Notes: a model not told the origin generated them from the sequence alone. A DNA stretch of 64,000 bases from Symbiodinium natans (GCA_905221605.1 CAJNDS010002696.1:91001-155000); one strand, 5' to 3'; numbered from the stretch's first letter, positions 46,791 through 56,219 are shown. Numbers and translations: made by a program.

Positions 46791-47343
46791 GTAAGGCCAG
46801 ACACGAAGAAGCCTGTCTGCAGGGTTCAGGGTTTAGGGTTCAGGGTTTAGGGTTTAGGGTTTCGGGTTTGGGGTTTGGGCGTTGTGGTTTGGGGTGCGAC
46901 AAGTTAGCTCATGAGCCTTTGCTCCAAAAATTAGCCTTGAAAAGCCTCCCTTATAAGAGAGCGATAGAGCTCCAAGCACGTAAAGGACCCTAAACCCTAA
47001 ACCCTAAACCCTAAACCCTAAACCCTAAACCCTAAACTCTAAAACCCCAACCCCTCAACCCTACCCTAGACCCGAAACCCTCTGTGGATGGGTACTTAGG
47101 TTCGTGTCTCCCTGCCTAGTCTAAGGCTAAGGACCACATCCACGCCGAGCTCGCACCGTACACACCCGGCCACCCCGAGCCCCACAACCCGGAGCCCCAA
47201 ACCCTAAACCCTAAACCCTAAACCCTAAACCCTAAACCCTAAACCCTAAGCCCTAAACCCTAAACCCTAAACCCTAAACCCTAAACCCTAAACCCTAAAC
47301 CCTAAGCCCTAAGCCCTAAGCCCTAAACCCCAACCCCTCCGCG
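46791..47343. repeat. TTTAGGG and CCCTAAA arrays
   Basis: TTTAGGG variants at 46820-46890, CCCTAAA at 46985-47060 and 47195-47330, with AAGCCCT variants. Confidence 0.8.
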
Positions 47344-47430
47344 GCTCTGAGGATTCGCTACCGCCATACCGGCTTCATCCTAACCCTGCGCTTCCGGTAT
47401 TGGAACTACCAGGCGCTCCTTACAGCAAGG
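47344..47430 (+). CDS. Exon-like island
   Basis: Reads ALRIRYRHTGFILTLRFRYW then NYQALLTA. Strong coding character; perhaps the same gene as 46739 and 48302. Unrecognised. Confidence 0.58.
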
Positions 47431-47741
47431 TTTAGGGTTTAGGGTTTAGGGTTGAGGGTTTAGGGTTCAGGGTTCAGGGTTCAGGGTTTGGGTAGGAGGG
47501 TCTACATTTGGGGTTTAGGGTTCAGGGTATGTCTAAAATCTTATATATTCGAAACCCTCCCCCCACTCTCTCTATCTATATGTCTACCGGCCTATAAACC
47601 TTAAGCTCTCAACCCAAGTCCTGGAAACTTTACTGTAAACAAGGCCTTAGCTAAGCCCTAGCCCTAAACCCTAGAACTCCAAGCCCCAAACCCTAAAACC
47701 TACTTAGGCCCCCAAGCCCTAAATCCCTTGTTCCCTGCTTG

Positions 47742-47880
47742 GAGGATCGGAGGACCTAGTAAGTAGTTAACTAATCGAGATATAAGTAGGATAACTCCAA
47801 CTAGGGTCCCTTTTAGGGTACGTATAAGCCTGCTCACTTTCTACTTAGAAAGTCCCCCGACCCTCCGAGTGGAGGTTTGG
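47742..47880 (+). mobile_element. Single-copy inverted-repeat element U
   Basis: GCTTGGAGGATCGGAGGACC pairs with GACCCTCCGAGTGGAGG; TAAGTAGTTAAC and CTACTTAGAAAG are also complementary. Confidence 0.6.
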
Positions 47881-47935
47881 TAGCGCCACCCCCGGATTCT
47901 TCTACCAGGGGAGGAGATAGCGGCTCTTGGGACCC

Positions 47936-48150
47936 AGAGTATAGACCCAGAGTAGGTCCTGATTCCCTTTTGTTAGGGCTTGGGTGCCCTTATAATTAAG
48001 CCCCTGTAAACCCAAAAAAGGGCACCCTTCTGATTCCTAGCTTACTCTTGGGTCACCCTAAACCCTGAACCCTGAACCCCGAACCCTAAACCCTAAACCC
48101 TAAACCCTAAACCCTAAACCGTTTGTTCCTAGGTTAGTCTTGGGTCTAGC
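47936..48150 (+). mobile_element. Family-B element with CCCTAAA insert and duplicated right end
   Basis: Starts CTTGGGACCCAGAGTATAG. The right end occurs twice: TTCCTAGCTTACTCTTGGGTC (48031) and TTCCTAGGTTAGTCTTGGGTC (48127), with a CCCTAAA array between. Confidence 0.78.
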
Positions 48151-48199
48151 GGAACTTCCGAAGCCTTGGGGAGGCGATGTGAGGGGCTTTAGGGTTTCG

Positions 48200-48276
48200 G
48201 GTTCCCTAAACCCTAAACCCTAAACCCTAAACCCTAAACCCGAAACCCTAAACCCTAAACCCTAAACCCTAAGCAA
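48200..48276. repeat. CCCTAAA array
   Basis: About ten units with one CCCGAAA. Confidence 0.9.
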
Positions 48277-48301
48277 GAAGGGGTGCAGTATCGCCTCACA
48301 G

Positions 48302-48376
48302 CCTGCTGCGAAGGCATTCCCGGAGGCCTACTGGGACCTGACGAGCTTTCCCTGGGACACTTTCCTGTGGTTTGAG
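48302..48376 (+). CDS. Exon-like island, aromatic-rich
   Basis: After CCTCACAG it reads PAAKAFPEAYWDLTSFPWDT then FLWFE. The YWDLTSFPWDTFLWF stretch is unlikely by chance. Unrecognised. Confidence 0.58.
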
Positions 48377-48910
48377 GGTTTAGGGTTTTAGGGTTTAGGG
48401 TTTAGGGTTAGGGTTTAGGGTTTTGGGGTTTTAGGTTTCAGGGTCTTAGGGTTTTCGGGTTTAGGGTTGCAAGGGGGGATTTGGAATAACAGTTTGCCCT
48501 ATAAATAATTACAATCTCATAGAACGTAAGGTGACTGTCGGGCCCTCACTCCAGTTTAGGCCTCTAGAGTTTACGGGCTTCTTGTTGAAGTCTTGCCCGT
48601 CTGTTGTGTTGCTGGGTTAGGTTCCCTGCATTCAAAGCCTGAACCCTACAAACCTAAACCCCATAAGCCCTAGCCCTTTACCCTTTAATCCCTGGACACT
48701 TTACCCTCGAAACCCAAAACCCTGTGCCCTTGACCCTTAAACCCCAACCCTAAAAAGCCCTGAACCCTTTAGGGTTTAGGGTTTAGGGTTTAGGGTTTAG
48801 GGTTTAATTAGGGTTTAGGGTTAAGGGTTAAGGGTTAAGGGTTTAGGACCTTAGGATGGTTTAGGGTTTTGGGTTCATTTACCAGCCAAGCCCTAAAAAC
48901 CAAAGGATTG
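48377..48910. repeat. TTTAGGG/TTTTAGG variants and CCCTAAA-like DNA
   Basis: Arrays at 48377-48470 and 48770-48860; unique filler between without a clear exon. Confidence 0.65.
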
Positions 48911-48973
48911 GCAGCCGAGCGAGCCCCGGTGTGCGGTCGAGGCTGCCTTTCCGTGCAGTTGCATGACGTAGAG
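48911..48973 (+). CDS. Short exon-like island
   Basis: Reads AAERAPVCGRGCLSVQLHDV then E; GC-rich and followed by TTTTAGGG variants. Confidence 0.45.
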
Positions 48974-49175
48974 GGTTTTAGGGTTTTTAGGGTTGAGGAT
49001 TTTAGGGCTTTTGTAGGGTTTCAGGGTTTCAGGGGGTTTGGGGGTTTTTGGGTTTTAGGGTTGCATGGTTTTTGGGTTTTAGGATGTTTTAGGGTTTCAG
49101 GGTTCTAGGGTTTTAGGATTAGGGTTTGATAGGCTTTTAGGGCTCTGGGGTTTTCGGGTTTTAGGGGATCAGGGT
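48974..49175 (+). repeat. TTTTAGGG/TTTCAGGG variants
   Basis: Degenerate array of about 25 diverged units. Confidence 0.75.
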
Positions 49176-49181
49176 CCCTAC

Positions 49182-49335
49182 ACCACAAAGGGGAGCCCCG
49201 AAATTAGGGCTCCCTTTTGATATGTAGGTAAGTATAGGTCCTTCGGGAGTTCATGGGGGGCGGGGGGGTAGGTACCTAGAGAACCTTAGGGAAGCTAAGG
49301 GAGCCTTAGGGAGTAGTGGGGGGTAAAACTCTAAA
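49182..49335. mobile_element. Decayed inverted-repeat element
   Basis: ACACCACAAAGGGGAGCCCC and GGTAGGTACCTAGAGAACCTTAGGG. A related sequence (GAACCTTAGTTGGGAAAGC and GAGCCTTAGGGAGTAGT) lies at 56095-56175. Confidence 0.5.
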
Positions 49336-49400
49336 CCCTACACCCTCGCTTAAGAACCCTGTAACAAAAGGGGACCCATCCTTCAGAGGAGTACCATGGC

Positions 49401-49627
49401 CCTCAAGGTCCATGTACCTAAATAGGGAAAGTCCCTGCTATCTGTTGACTTTGGGGCCCGAGTGTATAATCCCTCCCCCTTAATGTTAACCCCCCCCCAC
49501 CCCCTAATATTAAATTCCCCCTGTATACTAGAATATACATAGAATATACATATAAGGGGAGTATTTCATATTGGGGGGTAGGGGCAGTTAATATGAGGGG
49601 GAAGGGATGAATCATGGACCCTTGAGG
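49401..49627 (+). mobile_element. Two nested inverted-repeat elements
   Basis: Outer arms CCTCAAGGTCCATGTACC and AATCATGGACCCTTGAGG. Inner arms CCCTCCCCCTTAATGTTAAC and CAGTTAATATGAGGGGGAAG, with a third palindrome of TATACTAGAATATA type at the centre. Confidence 0.7.
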
Positions 49628-50295
49628 TATTCGAAGCCCGTCCGTTGGATAACTTGCCGAAGCCTAGCCAAGCCCCGCAGTCCAGGGTTGAGGGCTTGGG
49701 GGTCTAGGAGTTTTGCTTTTAGGGTTTAGGGTTTAGGGCCTAGGGTTTAGGGCTTCGGGCTTGGGCTTAGGGCGTAGGGTTTACGAGTTTAGGGGAGTTT
49801 GGGGTTTAGCGTTTCTGCTGGAGCTTCAGTCGCGCTGGAGCCATAGACCCCCAAAGTCTGAGTCAATCCCTTCCAATCAGACCATGGGAAATTCCCCTTT
49901 CATGCCGTGAGGTGGAGCTGCAACCGCAGGCCCGATGCGTGTGCGTGCGTGGGTGGGGTGTGTGTGCGTGTGTGGGTGGGTTTAGGAGGCTTCCCTGGCC
50001 CGAACCTTAAGCCCCAAGCCCGAAAAAAAGACGAAACCTAAAAGAGGTCCGGAGCCCCAGACTCCCAGATTCCGTCCCCAGATGAGGTAGAGTCAACGTG
50101 ACTGCTCTTGGTGGGTGTATGCATTCTGCTTCCTCATAAGAATTTTGGTGGGTGCATATCAATAGAGCGTCCCTTTGGCCCGAAATCCCCCCCTTGTAAT
50201 CAATCAGACTTAGCCGGTGGTCCATGGCGGCTTCAAGCAAGGGTTTAAGGGTGTTAGTGTTAAACCCTAAATCCTAAACCCTAAGCCCTAAACCC
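49628..50295. other. No gene recognised
   Basis: TTTAGGG variants at 49715-49815, GTGTGCGT repeat at 49938-49980. VELQPQARCVC at 49910-49945 is a weak exon candidate. Confidence 0.4.
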
Positions 50296-50402
50296 TTGCT
50301 AACTGAGGCTTGGGGATTTGTCGGCGCGGAGCCGGTGACCGAAGGCCATTCCCCTGGTGGGGTTGGCTGGGGCTTCTGGCTGACTCGAGGTCAGGTTGCT
50401 GT
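50296..50402 (+). CDS. Exon-like island
   Basis: Reads LTEAWGFVGAEPVTEGHSPG then GVGWGFWLTRGQVA, bounded by CCCTAAA and TTTAGGG arrays. Unrecognised. Confidence 0.5.
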
Positions 50403-50600
50403 AGGGTTTAGGGTTTAGGGTTTGAGGTTTGAGGTTTGGGGTGTAGGGTTTAGGGTTCAGGGTTTAGTGTTTAGGGCTTCGGGTTAATTAAGGTTTTGGG
50501 TTTTGGGTCTTGGGTTTTGGGTTTGGGGTTTGGGGTTTTGGGCCTAGGGTGTAGGGCCTCGAGTTTAGGGTGTAGGGTGTAGGGTTGGATGTAGATTCTA
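50402..50600 (+). repeat. TTTAGGG/TTTTGGG/GTGTAGG array
   Basis: About 190 bp of variants, including TTTTGGG(T) units. Confidence 0.8.
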
Positions 50601-50730
50601 GATCTCCTGGAGTTCTGGGGCGGGTGTCTTGTAAGGTATTGGAGGAAACTAGCGAAGCACCAAGTCGTGCCTGCCCCTGATCTTGACTCAATCGAAGCAG
50701 ACACTTCTATCTTTCGCAAGCAGCACGTCC

Positions 50731-50848
50731 CCAGACCCCTGAACAAATCCCAAAAGTAGATCCTCTTAAGGGTTCCTAAAAATGACCCACTAGTAGTACA
50801 CGGCATTTTCGGGGTTCTACGTTTCGGATCCTCCCGGATATCTGGGTA
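50731..50848 (+). mobile_element. Family-S element
   Basis: CCCAGACCCCTGAACAAATC at the left and GGATCCTCCCGGATATCTGG at the right, with internal AAAGTAGATCC. Confidence 0.65.
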
Positions 50849-50864
50849 TAAGCCCTAAATCCCA

Positions 50865-50945
50865 AGCCCAAAAACCCCAGACCCTGAGCCCTAAGCCCTA
50901 AGCCCTAAGCCCTAAGCCCTAAACCCTAAACCCTAAACCCAGCCC
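50865..50945. repeat. CCCTAAG then CCCTAAA units
   Basis: Five CCCTAAG units switch to CCCTAAA. Confidence 0.85.
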
Positions 50946-50950
50946 CCACA

Positions 50951-51028
50951 AGGTTCCTTGCTGTCAACCGTGGCTCGAATCCAGTTCGTTGGCTCCGGAA
51001 GGCACGCCGTGCATTCGGTCAATGCAAG
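50951..51028 (+). CDS. Exon-like island, frame ambiguous
   Basis: RFLAVNRGSNPVRWLRKARR in one frame; VPCCQPWLESSSLAPEGTPC in another. TTTAGGG follows at 51034. Confidence 0.35.
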
Positions 51029-51113
51029 GTTTGGGATTTAGGGTTTAGGGTTTAGGGTTTAGGGTTTAGGGTTTAGGGCTTCGCGTTTAGTGTTTAGGGT
51101 TTAGGGTTTAGGG

Positions 51114-51220
51114 TTGGGATGTTCCCCTCATACTAAGAGTCTTTAGCAGGGATTATCGTACCCCCCCCGACCAGTTTAGTCCCTATTAAGTACGGTTAGT
51201 ATAAACGGGAAAATCCCAAG
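51114..51220 (+). mobile_element. Family-C palindromic element
   Basis: TTGGGATGTTCCCCTCATAC pairs with GTATAAACGGGAAAATCCCAA. Confidence 0.75.
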
Positions 51221-51251
51221 CTTTAGGTTTAGGGTTAAAGGGTTAGGTTTC

Positions 51252-51296
51252 ATCAAGGTGTGGAGTGCGGAGACTTTTGTTGCGACGATCTTTCAG
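51252..51296 (+). CDS. Short exon-like island, WD40-like phrase
   Basis: Reads IKVWSAETFVATIFQ, resembling the IKVWD...V strand of a WD40 blade. A single 15-residue match is weak evidence. Confidence 0.3.
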
Positions 51297-51332
51297 GTTT
51301 AGAGCTCGAGTTATGCAGTATTGAGTAGGACC

Positions 51333-51422
51333 CCTAAACCCTAAACCCTAAACCCTAAACCCTAAACCCTAAACCCTAAACCCTAAACCCTAAACCCTAA
51401 ACCCTAAACCCTAAACCCTAAG
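51333..51422. repeat. CCCTAAA array (about 12 units)
   Basis: Uninterrupted. Confidence 0.95.
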
Positions 51423-51777
51423 CCTCCCTTCAAGCCACATGCAAAGGCATTGAGCCCTTTGACCCCAAATATGTGTACGTGCATGCCCTAAATCTTGTGT
51501 AGTTTCTAAGCCCCATCTTAGAGAAGGTCTCTCTTAGAGAAGGGGTTCGGTTGGGCGTGGATCTGTCGAGGGTCCGAATGGTATCCCCGAGCAGCGAAGG
51601 GTTTGGGGTTTAGGGTTTAGGGTTTAGGGTTTTAGGCTTTCGTGTTTAGGGTTTAGGGCCTGGGGTTCAGGGCTTCGGGTTTAGGATTTGCGGTTTGGGG
51701 TTTAGGGTTCAGGGTTTAGGGTTTAGGCTTTAGGCTTTAGGCTTTAGGATCTAGGCTCACTGAACATTGAAGCAAGC
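51423..51777. repeat. Unique DNA then TTTAGGG variants
   Basis: TTTAGGG/TTTGCGG/CTTTAGG variants at 51600-51760. DLSRVRMVSPSSEG at 51557-51599 is a weak exon candidate. Confidence 0.6.
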
Positions 51778-51861
51778 TGTGGGGGCAGATTTGGCGAGCT
51801 CTCCAGCGTTCTGATCATCTCTTCGCTGGTGGAAGCCGTGGTGCTGATGGGCAACTTGTCA
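51778..51861 (+). CDS. Exon-like island with hydrophobic helix
   Basis: Reads CGGRFGELSSVLIISSLVEA then VVLMGNLS. Could be a membrane segment. Unrecognised. Confidence 0.55.
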
Positions 51862-51901
51862 GTAGGGTTTATTAGGGTTTAGGGTTTAGGGATTAGGGTT
51901 A

Positions 51902-52015
51902 CGAGGACCCGGACTAGGCCCTTATTTCCTTTTTTTTCAGGGTTGGGGTTCCCTTCTAATCCCCTTATAACCAAAAAGGGTACCCTTTTTATTCCCTGGT
52001 TACTCCTGGGTCTAG
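51902..52015 (+). mobile_element. Family-B element
   Basis: CGAGGACCCGGACTAGGCCC at the left, GGTTACTCCTGGGTCTAG at the right. No matching flank duplication. Confidence 0.75.
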
Positions 52016-52532
52016 TGGTCAGGAGACGATCCAGGTTCAAGTTGAGTCTTCATAAGGTTTGGCGGTATAGGGTTTAGGGTGTAATTCGGGATTGCCGAAA
52101 GACCCTTAGTTGCAGCTCCATTTCTTTTTTTTTGGGGGGGGGGGGTGCTACGTTGGTGGCCAGTGTACTATGTCATGAAAGTTAGGTAAGGCCAACAAAA
52201 AATGGAAGGGTTCTGTGGATGTGTCGACTGCTCACCTTTGTGGACGAAACGAGCCTGAAAGGTTGTCGGCTTCATATAGTAATATGCGTTGAGAAGAGTT
52301 GAGCACAGGGTAGATGACCTCCTTTTGTTGGGCTTCTGGTTCATATTCTATCATGGGCTTATGGGTATTGTGTCAGAACACGCCCGAATATCAAGGCTGC
52401 TAGAACCTTGAAGGACGCCATATTTACGGTTCGATATGTGATCTACCAAGCCTTACTAAACCCTAAACCCGAAACCCTAAACCCTAAACCCTCTACACAT
52501 CCTCAACCCGAAGCCCCAAACCTTCTTTCCAG
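52016..52532. other. No gene recognised
   Basis: Unique DNA, a T/G run at 52125-52147 and CCCTAAA at 52455-52490. Confidence 0.4.
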
Positions 52533-52618
52533 GCATTGCAAGCTCAGTCACGCTTTACGTCGCGCGCTTCTTGTACGGCGAAGCCTTCCGGGATGCCCCT
52601 CTGACGGCAATGTGTTTA
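52533..52618 (+). CDS. Exon-like island, membrane-protein-like
   Basis: After CTTTCCAG it reads GIASSVTLYVARFLYGEAFR then DAPLTAM, GC3-rich. Next island at 52682 may continue it. Unrecognised. Confidence 0.55.
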
Positions 52619-52681
52619 GGCTCTAGGGTTTAGGGTTTAGGGTATTCCCGCGGACCACGGGGTACCCCTTTCCTTTCTCAG

Positions 52682-52725
52682 GTTCCTTGTATCAATCCCC
52701 TTCAGCACGGCAGTAAATTCTTACT
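52682..52725 (+). CDS. Short exon-like island
   Basis: After TTTCTCAG it reads FLVSIPFSTAVNSY, then TAG. Confidence 0.4.
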
Positions 52726-53104
52726 AGGTTTCCTGGAGAAACTGCCCTTGCTCAAACTGGGTCCAGGGTTTGGGTTTAGAGTTTAGGGTTTGGGTTTAGG
52801 GTTTAGGGTGTTGGGTTTAATTAGGGTTGAAGGTTTAGGGTTTAGGCTTCTAACCCAAATCACAGCTGCACTCAAAAGCTCCCCTACGTCCTCTGAGCAG
52901 GTTATCTAAGTAGACTTCTAATAGGGGTTACTAAGTACCCATGAAACCTCCAAGTAGTAGTAAAAGGTTCCTAAAAGGCATCCCAAAAGGGCTTCTGGAA
53001 TAAGAGCCAGCAGAAAAGTAGGTTTGGGCTTCTTGTAACGCTTCAAGAGGACCAGAACGAGTCCTGCTCTTACAGTTTCTCGCGCGTAGGACGTCCCAGC
53101 CGTC
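52726..53104. repeat. TTTAGGG variants and a family-E fragment
   Basis: Array at 52770-52850; 52908-52960 is a partial family-E copy ending ACCCATGAAACCTCCAAG. Confidence 0.6.
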
Positions 53105-53108
53105 CCTG

Positions 53109-53221
53109 CTAGGATGCCCAGTAGTGCCCTTATTACCTTTTTGGGGGTTAGATTCCCTTATTCGCCCCTGTAAGGCAAAAAAAGGGCGGCCATTTTCAGC
53201 CTGGGTTACTGGGCAGCCTAG
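53109..53221 (+). mobile_element. 113-bp introner-like element (family A') with CCTG TSD
   Basis: Begins CTAGGATGCCCAGT and ends ACTGGGCAGCCTAG. CCTG lies at 53105-53108 and 53222-53225. Unlike the other two copies it is in unique sequence, which shows its ends without nesting. Confidence 0.88.
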
Positions 53222-53451
53222 CCTGTATACCAGAGTGGAGGTAGGTTCTACTACATGGGTAAATGTGGGGGTTGATATCAAACCTAAACCCTGAAAATCC
53301 AAAACCCAAGAAAACCCGAAACCCTAAAAAGACCCTAAACCCCAAAAAAGACCTAAGACCTAAAAAGTCCCTAAACCCTTAAAACCCTAAACCTTAATAG
53401 CCCTAAACCCTACTAAAACCCTAAACCCTAAGCTATAGAAGCCTTGCTTGT
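53222..53451. repeat. Degenerate CCCTAAA DNA
   Basis: CCCTAAA/CCCTAAAA variants from 53283 to 53430. Confidence 0.65.
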
Positions 53452-53538
53452 GGCACCTTCAGCTACAGCATACTTGAGCAGATCGCCCCAGACATCAGCA
53501 CCACATGTGAGGATTGCATGCGGTCATTAATTTTCTGA
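53452..53538 (+). CDS. Probable terminal exon
   Basis: Reads GTFSYSILEQIAPDISTTCE then DCMRSLIF and TGA. Good coding character. Unrecognised. Confidence 0.52.
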   Translation, partial: GTFSYSILEQIAPDISTTCEDCMRSLIF

Positions 53539-53549
53539 CGACCTCGGTG

Positions 53550-53690
53550 TCATGGGATTAGGGTTTACGGTTTTTGGGGTTGGGGGGCTGGGGGGTTTAG
53601 GGTTTAGGATTTAGGGTTCAGGGTTCAGGGGGTTCAGGGGGTTCAGGGTTTAGGGTTTAGGGTTTAGGGTTTAGGGTGTTTTAGCCTCAG
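53550..53690 (+). repeat. TTTAGGG/TTCAGGG array
   Basis: Variants with GGGGTTCAGGG forms. Confidence 0.8.
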
Positions 53691-53798
53691 AACAAGCCCT
53701 GAGGTCACTGAAACCTCCTTTGAGAGATATGGCCGCAGCCATGAGGACGCCGAGAAAGGCGCATGCTGGCTAGTGCCCTCTACAGTTCTGATGTAGCT
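53691..53798 (+). CDS. Exon-like island, frame ambiguous
   Basis: SEQALRSLKPPLRDMAAAMR in one frame and SPEVTETSFERYGRSHEDAE in another are both open and coding-like. Confidence 0.4.
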
Positions 53799-54629
53799 CC
53801 CCTAAGCCCTAAAGCCTACACCCTAAACCCTTAACCATAAACCCTATACCCGAGCAGTTGTGTCCATAAATACCTCACCTTAAAGCCCAACGGAAGCTGG
53901 CTTAGGGTCAAGGATCCACGGTTTCGGGCCATTCCAAGTATATGGCAGATAAGTTAGAGAACGCTAGAGCGACATCAAAGACGTGACAAACAGGCGTGCC
54001 TTACTGGGGTCCTTCTTGTAAGGGAGGCCCTATTCTTTGGGGGGTGATATTAGGGGTCCCTTATTTCGTAGTGAAGGTACCGCATCAGGTTCCCACCACA
54101 GCAAAGGGGTGGGGGCATGAGGGAGATACCCAGGTTCTAGCAATGGACCATGGCACGAACATTCAAACCTCCATGCCCTCTAAACCCTAAAACCTCAGCC
54201 CTAGACCCTAGACCCGAAACCCTAAACCCTAAAACCTCTCCCCCAACCCCCCAACACCATCACGAACGAAACACAACTTTCTCGCACTCCCTGGTGAGGG
54301 AAGAGCGTCTTCGGCCGCCGCAGCAAGTCTGCCTTTGCGCGAGTGGACAGGCGCAACCGTAAACCCTAAACCCCAAAACCGTTCTTTGGGCTTTTGGGAG
54401 GGGTGCCAGGCTCGTGCACGAATTCCTCGTGGGCCTCCCTGCTCATCCTACCACTACTCCAAAAGCCCTAAACGTAAATCTCTGAACCCTAAACCCCTGA
54501 GTCCTACACCCTAACCCCTAAACCCCTAAACCTCTAAGCCTCTAAACCTCTAAACCCCTCAACCCTAAGCCCTAAACCCCTCAACCCTAAGCCCTAAACC
54601 CTAAACCCTAAACCCTAAAGGCAGTCGCG
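53799..54629. other. Decayed family-J element and CCCTAAA variants
   Basis: 54001-54075 resembles an inverted family-J copy (GGGGTCCTTCTTGTAAGGGA). CCCTAAA variants at 54180-54235 and 54475-54620. A 70-codon frame at 54150-54362 is unconvincing. Confidence 0.45.
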
Positions 54630-54722
54630 GTGAGTCCACCTGCCCTGCAAGGCGAACTGGCGTGCGTAGCATGGTGGGCTCCTCAAGCGAGGCAGGGCCA
54701 TGTCAGTCTCTGCGCAGCTCAG
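54630..54722 (+). CDS. Exon-like island
   Basis: Reads PALQGELACVAWWAPQARQG then HVSLCAAQ. Good codon bias; followed by a 400-bp repeat block. Unrecognised. Confidence 0.5.
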
Positions 54723-55125
54723 GGTCTAGGGTTTAGGGTTTAGGGCTTAGGGTTTCGGGTTTAGGGTTTAGGGTTTACGTTTAGGTTTTGGGTTTAGGGG
54801 TTAGGGTTTCGGGCTTAGGGTTTCGGGCTTAGAGTTTAGGGTTTAGGGTTTAGGGGTTGAGGGTTTAGGGGTTTAGGGTTTAGGGTTGAGGGGTTTAGAG
54901 TTTAGGGCTTAGGGATTCGGGTTTAGGGTTTAGGGCTTAGGGTTTCGGGTTTAGGGTTTAGGGTTTAGGTTCAGGTTTAGGGGATAGGGTTTCGGGTTTC
55001 GGGTTTAGGGTTTCGGGTTTAGAGTTTAGGGTTTAGAGGTTGAGGGTTTAGGGGTTGAGGGTTTAGGGTTGAGGGGTTTAGGGTTTCGGGGTTTAGGGTT
55101 CAGTTAGGGTTTAGGGTTTGCGCCA
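54720..55125 (+). repeat. 400-bp TTTAGGG/TTTCGGG/GGTTGAGGG block
   Basis: The longest continuous telomere-like block; units change between TTTAGGG, TTTCGGG, TTTAGGGG and TTGAGGG. Confidence 0.92.
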
Positions 55126-55280
55126 TGAATGGTTCCGGGCTGTCGCGTCGCGTGTCAGTACCTCCCCGCTCCTAAACCCCCCCTTGTTTGAACAAACGCA
55201 GCAAAACTCCTGTACATGACAGTGTCCTTCAGACTGCCAGTTTACGAAGGCAGCTCGAAAACAGTCTTGCAGAAAAAAAT

Positions 55281-55398
55281 CTTACTGTGGGTTAGTAGGG
55301 AATGAGGGAATGAGGTACCCTATATCCCCCTATATAACACCATTTAAGGGATTATATAGGGTACCTCATTCCCTCATTCCCTGCTAACCAACAGTAAG
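55281..55398 (+). mobile_element. Near-perfect palindromic element T
   Basis: CTTACTGTGGGTTAGTAGGG pairs with CCCTGCTAACCAACAGTAAG, and GAATGAGGGAATGAGGTACC with its complement; arms of about 50 bp around CCCCCTATATAAC. It starts CT and ends AG. Confidence 0.82.
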
Positions 55399-55432
55399 CC
55401 AAAGCACGCTGCACGACATCGACCGATAGTCA

Positions 55433-55495
55433 GTGGCGCACCCGGAAGCAGAGGCGAAACATTTCAGGATCCAGGTTGAAAGGCTCAAAGGGTAC
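55433..55495 (+). CDS. Short exon-like island
   Basis: Reads VAHPEAEAKHFRIQVERLKG then Y; amphipathic and charged. Unrecognised. Confidence 0.48.
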
Positions 55496-55514
55496 GGTTT
55501 TGGGTTCAGGACTT

Positions 55515-55810
55515 GGGCACCCTAAACCCTAAACCCTAAACCCTAAACTCTAAACCCTAAACCCTAAACCCTAAACCCTAAGCCTAAACCCTAAACCCTA
55601 AACCCTAAACCCTAAACCTAAACCCTAATATAAACCCCCAGGACCCTAAAACCCATGCTGATCCGAAGCCTTGAGAGGCCTCCATGGATATCGAGGCGCC
55701 TGCAGGCCAGGCTTACGTGAGGTCCCCTTCTTTGGTTTAGGGTTTAGGGTTTAGGGTTTAGGGTTTGGGGTTTGGGGTTTAGGGTTTAGGGCTTAGGGCT
55801 TAGGGTTTAG
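55515..55810. repeat. CCCTAAA then TTTAGGG arrays
   Basis: CCCTAAA at 55518-55632, TTTAGGG/TTTGGGG at 55736-55810. Confidence 0.88.
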
Positions 55811-55864
55811 GCGCCACCTATAGCGCTATTCTGGTATGGGTTCACCGAATGCTTAGCATCTCAG
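55811..55864 (+). CDS. Short exon-like island
   Basis: After GGTTTAG it reads APPIALFWYGFTECLASQ. Hydrophobic; unrecognised. Confidence 0.48.
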
Positions 55865-56219
55865 GATCTGTTTCTAGAATGAAAGACATACTTCCAGAAT
55901 AGGCCTATATTGGTCAAGAAGCACGCTTCTAGATTCTAGAGGGTTTGTGGCTAAATTCATTGCCCGGACCAGGAAAGCTCAGCCAAGTACCACCTCACTC
56001 AGGGCCTATAGGGCTGCTGGCGCTTGCAGCGCCAAGAGGGTTTACAGGGCGTATGAGTGTTTATAGGGTCCTTAAAGGAGGAGGGTTCATGGGGCGTAGA
56101 TACTTAGGGGAACCTTAGTTGGGAAAGCTTGGGGAGCCTTAGGGAGTAGTAGGGAGGCTTAGGGAACCTTGGATTACATACCGCCCTTGAACCCCCCTCC
56201 CACCCCAAGCCCTCCACCC
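55865..56219. other. No gene recognised; decayed inverted-repeat DNA
   Basis: TTCTAGAATGAAAGAC and AGCACGCTTCTAGATTCTAG at 55872-55940 suggest an old inverted pair. The 56095-56175 segment is related to 49240-49330. Confidence 0.4.

Noticed and set aside
51252-51296. WD40 domain
   Set aside because: Only one 15-residue phrase matches; no second blade or GH dipeptide nearby.
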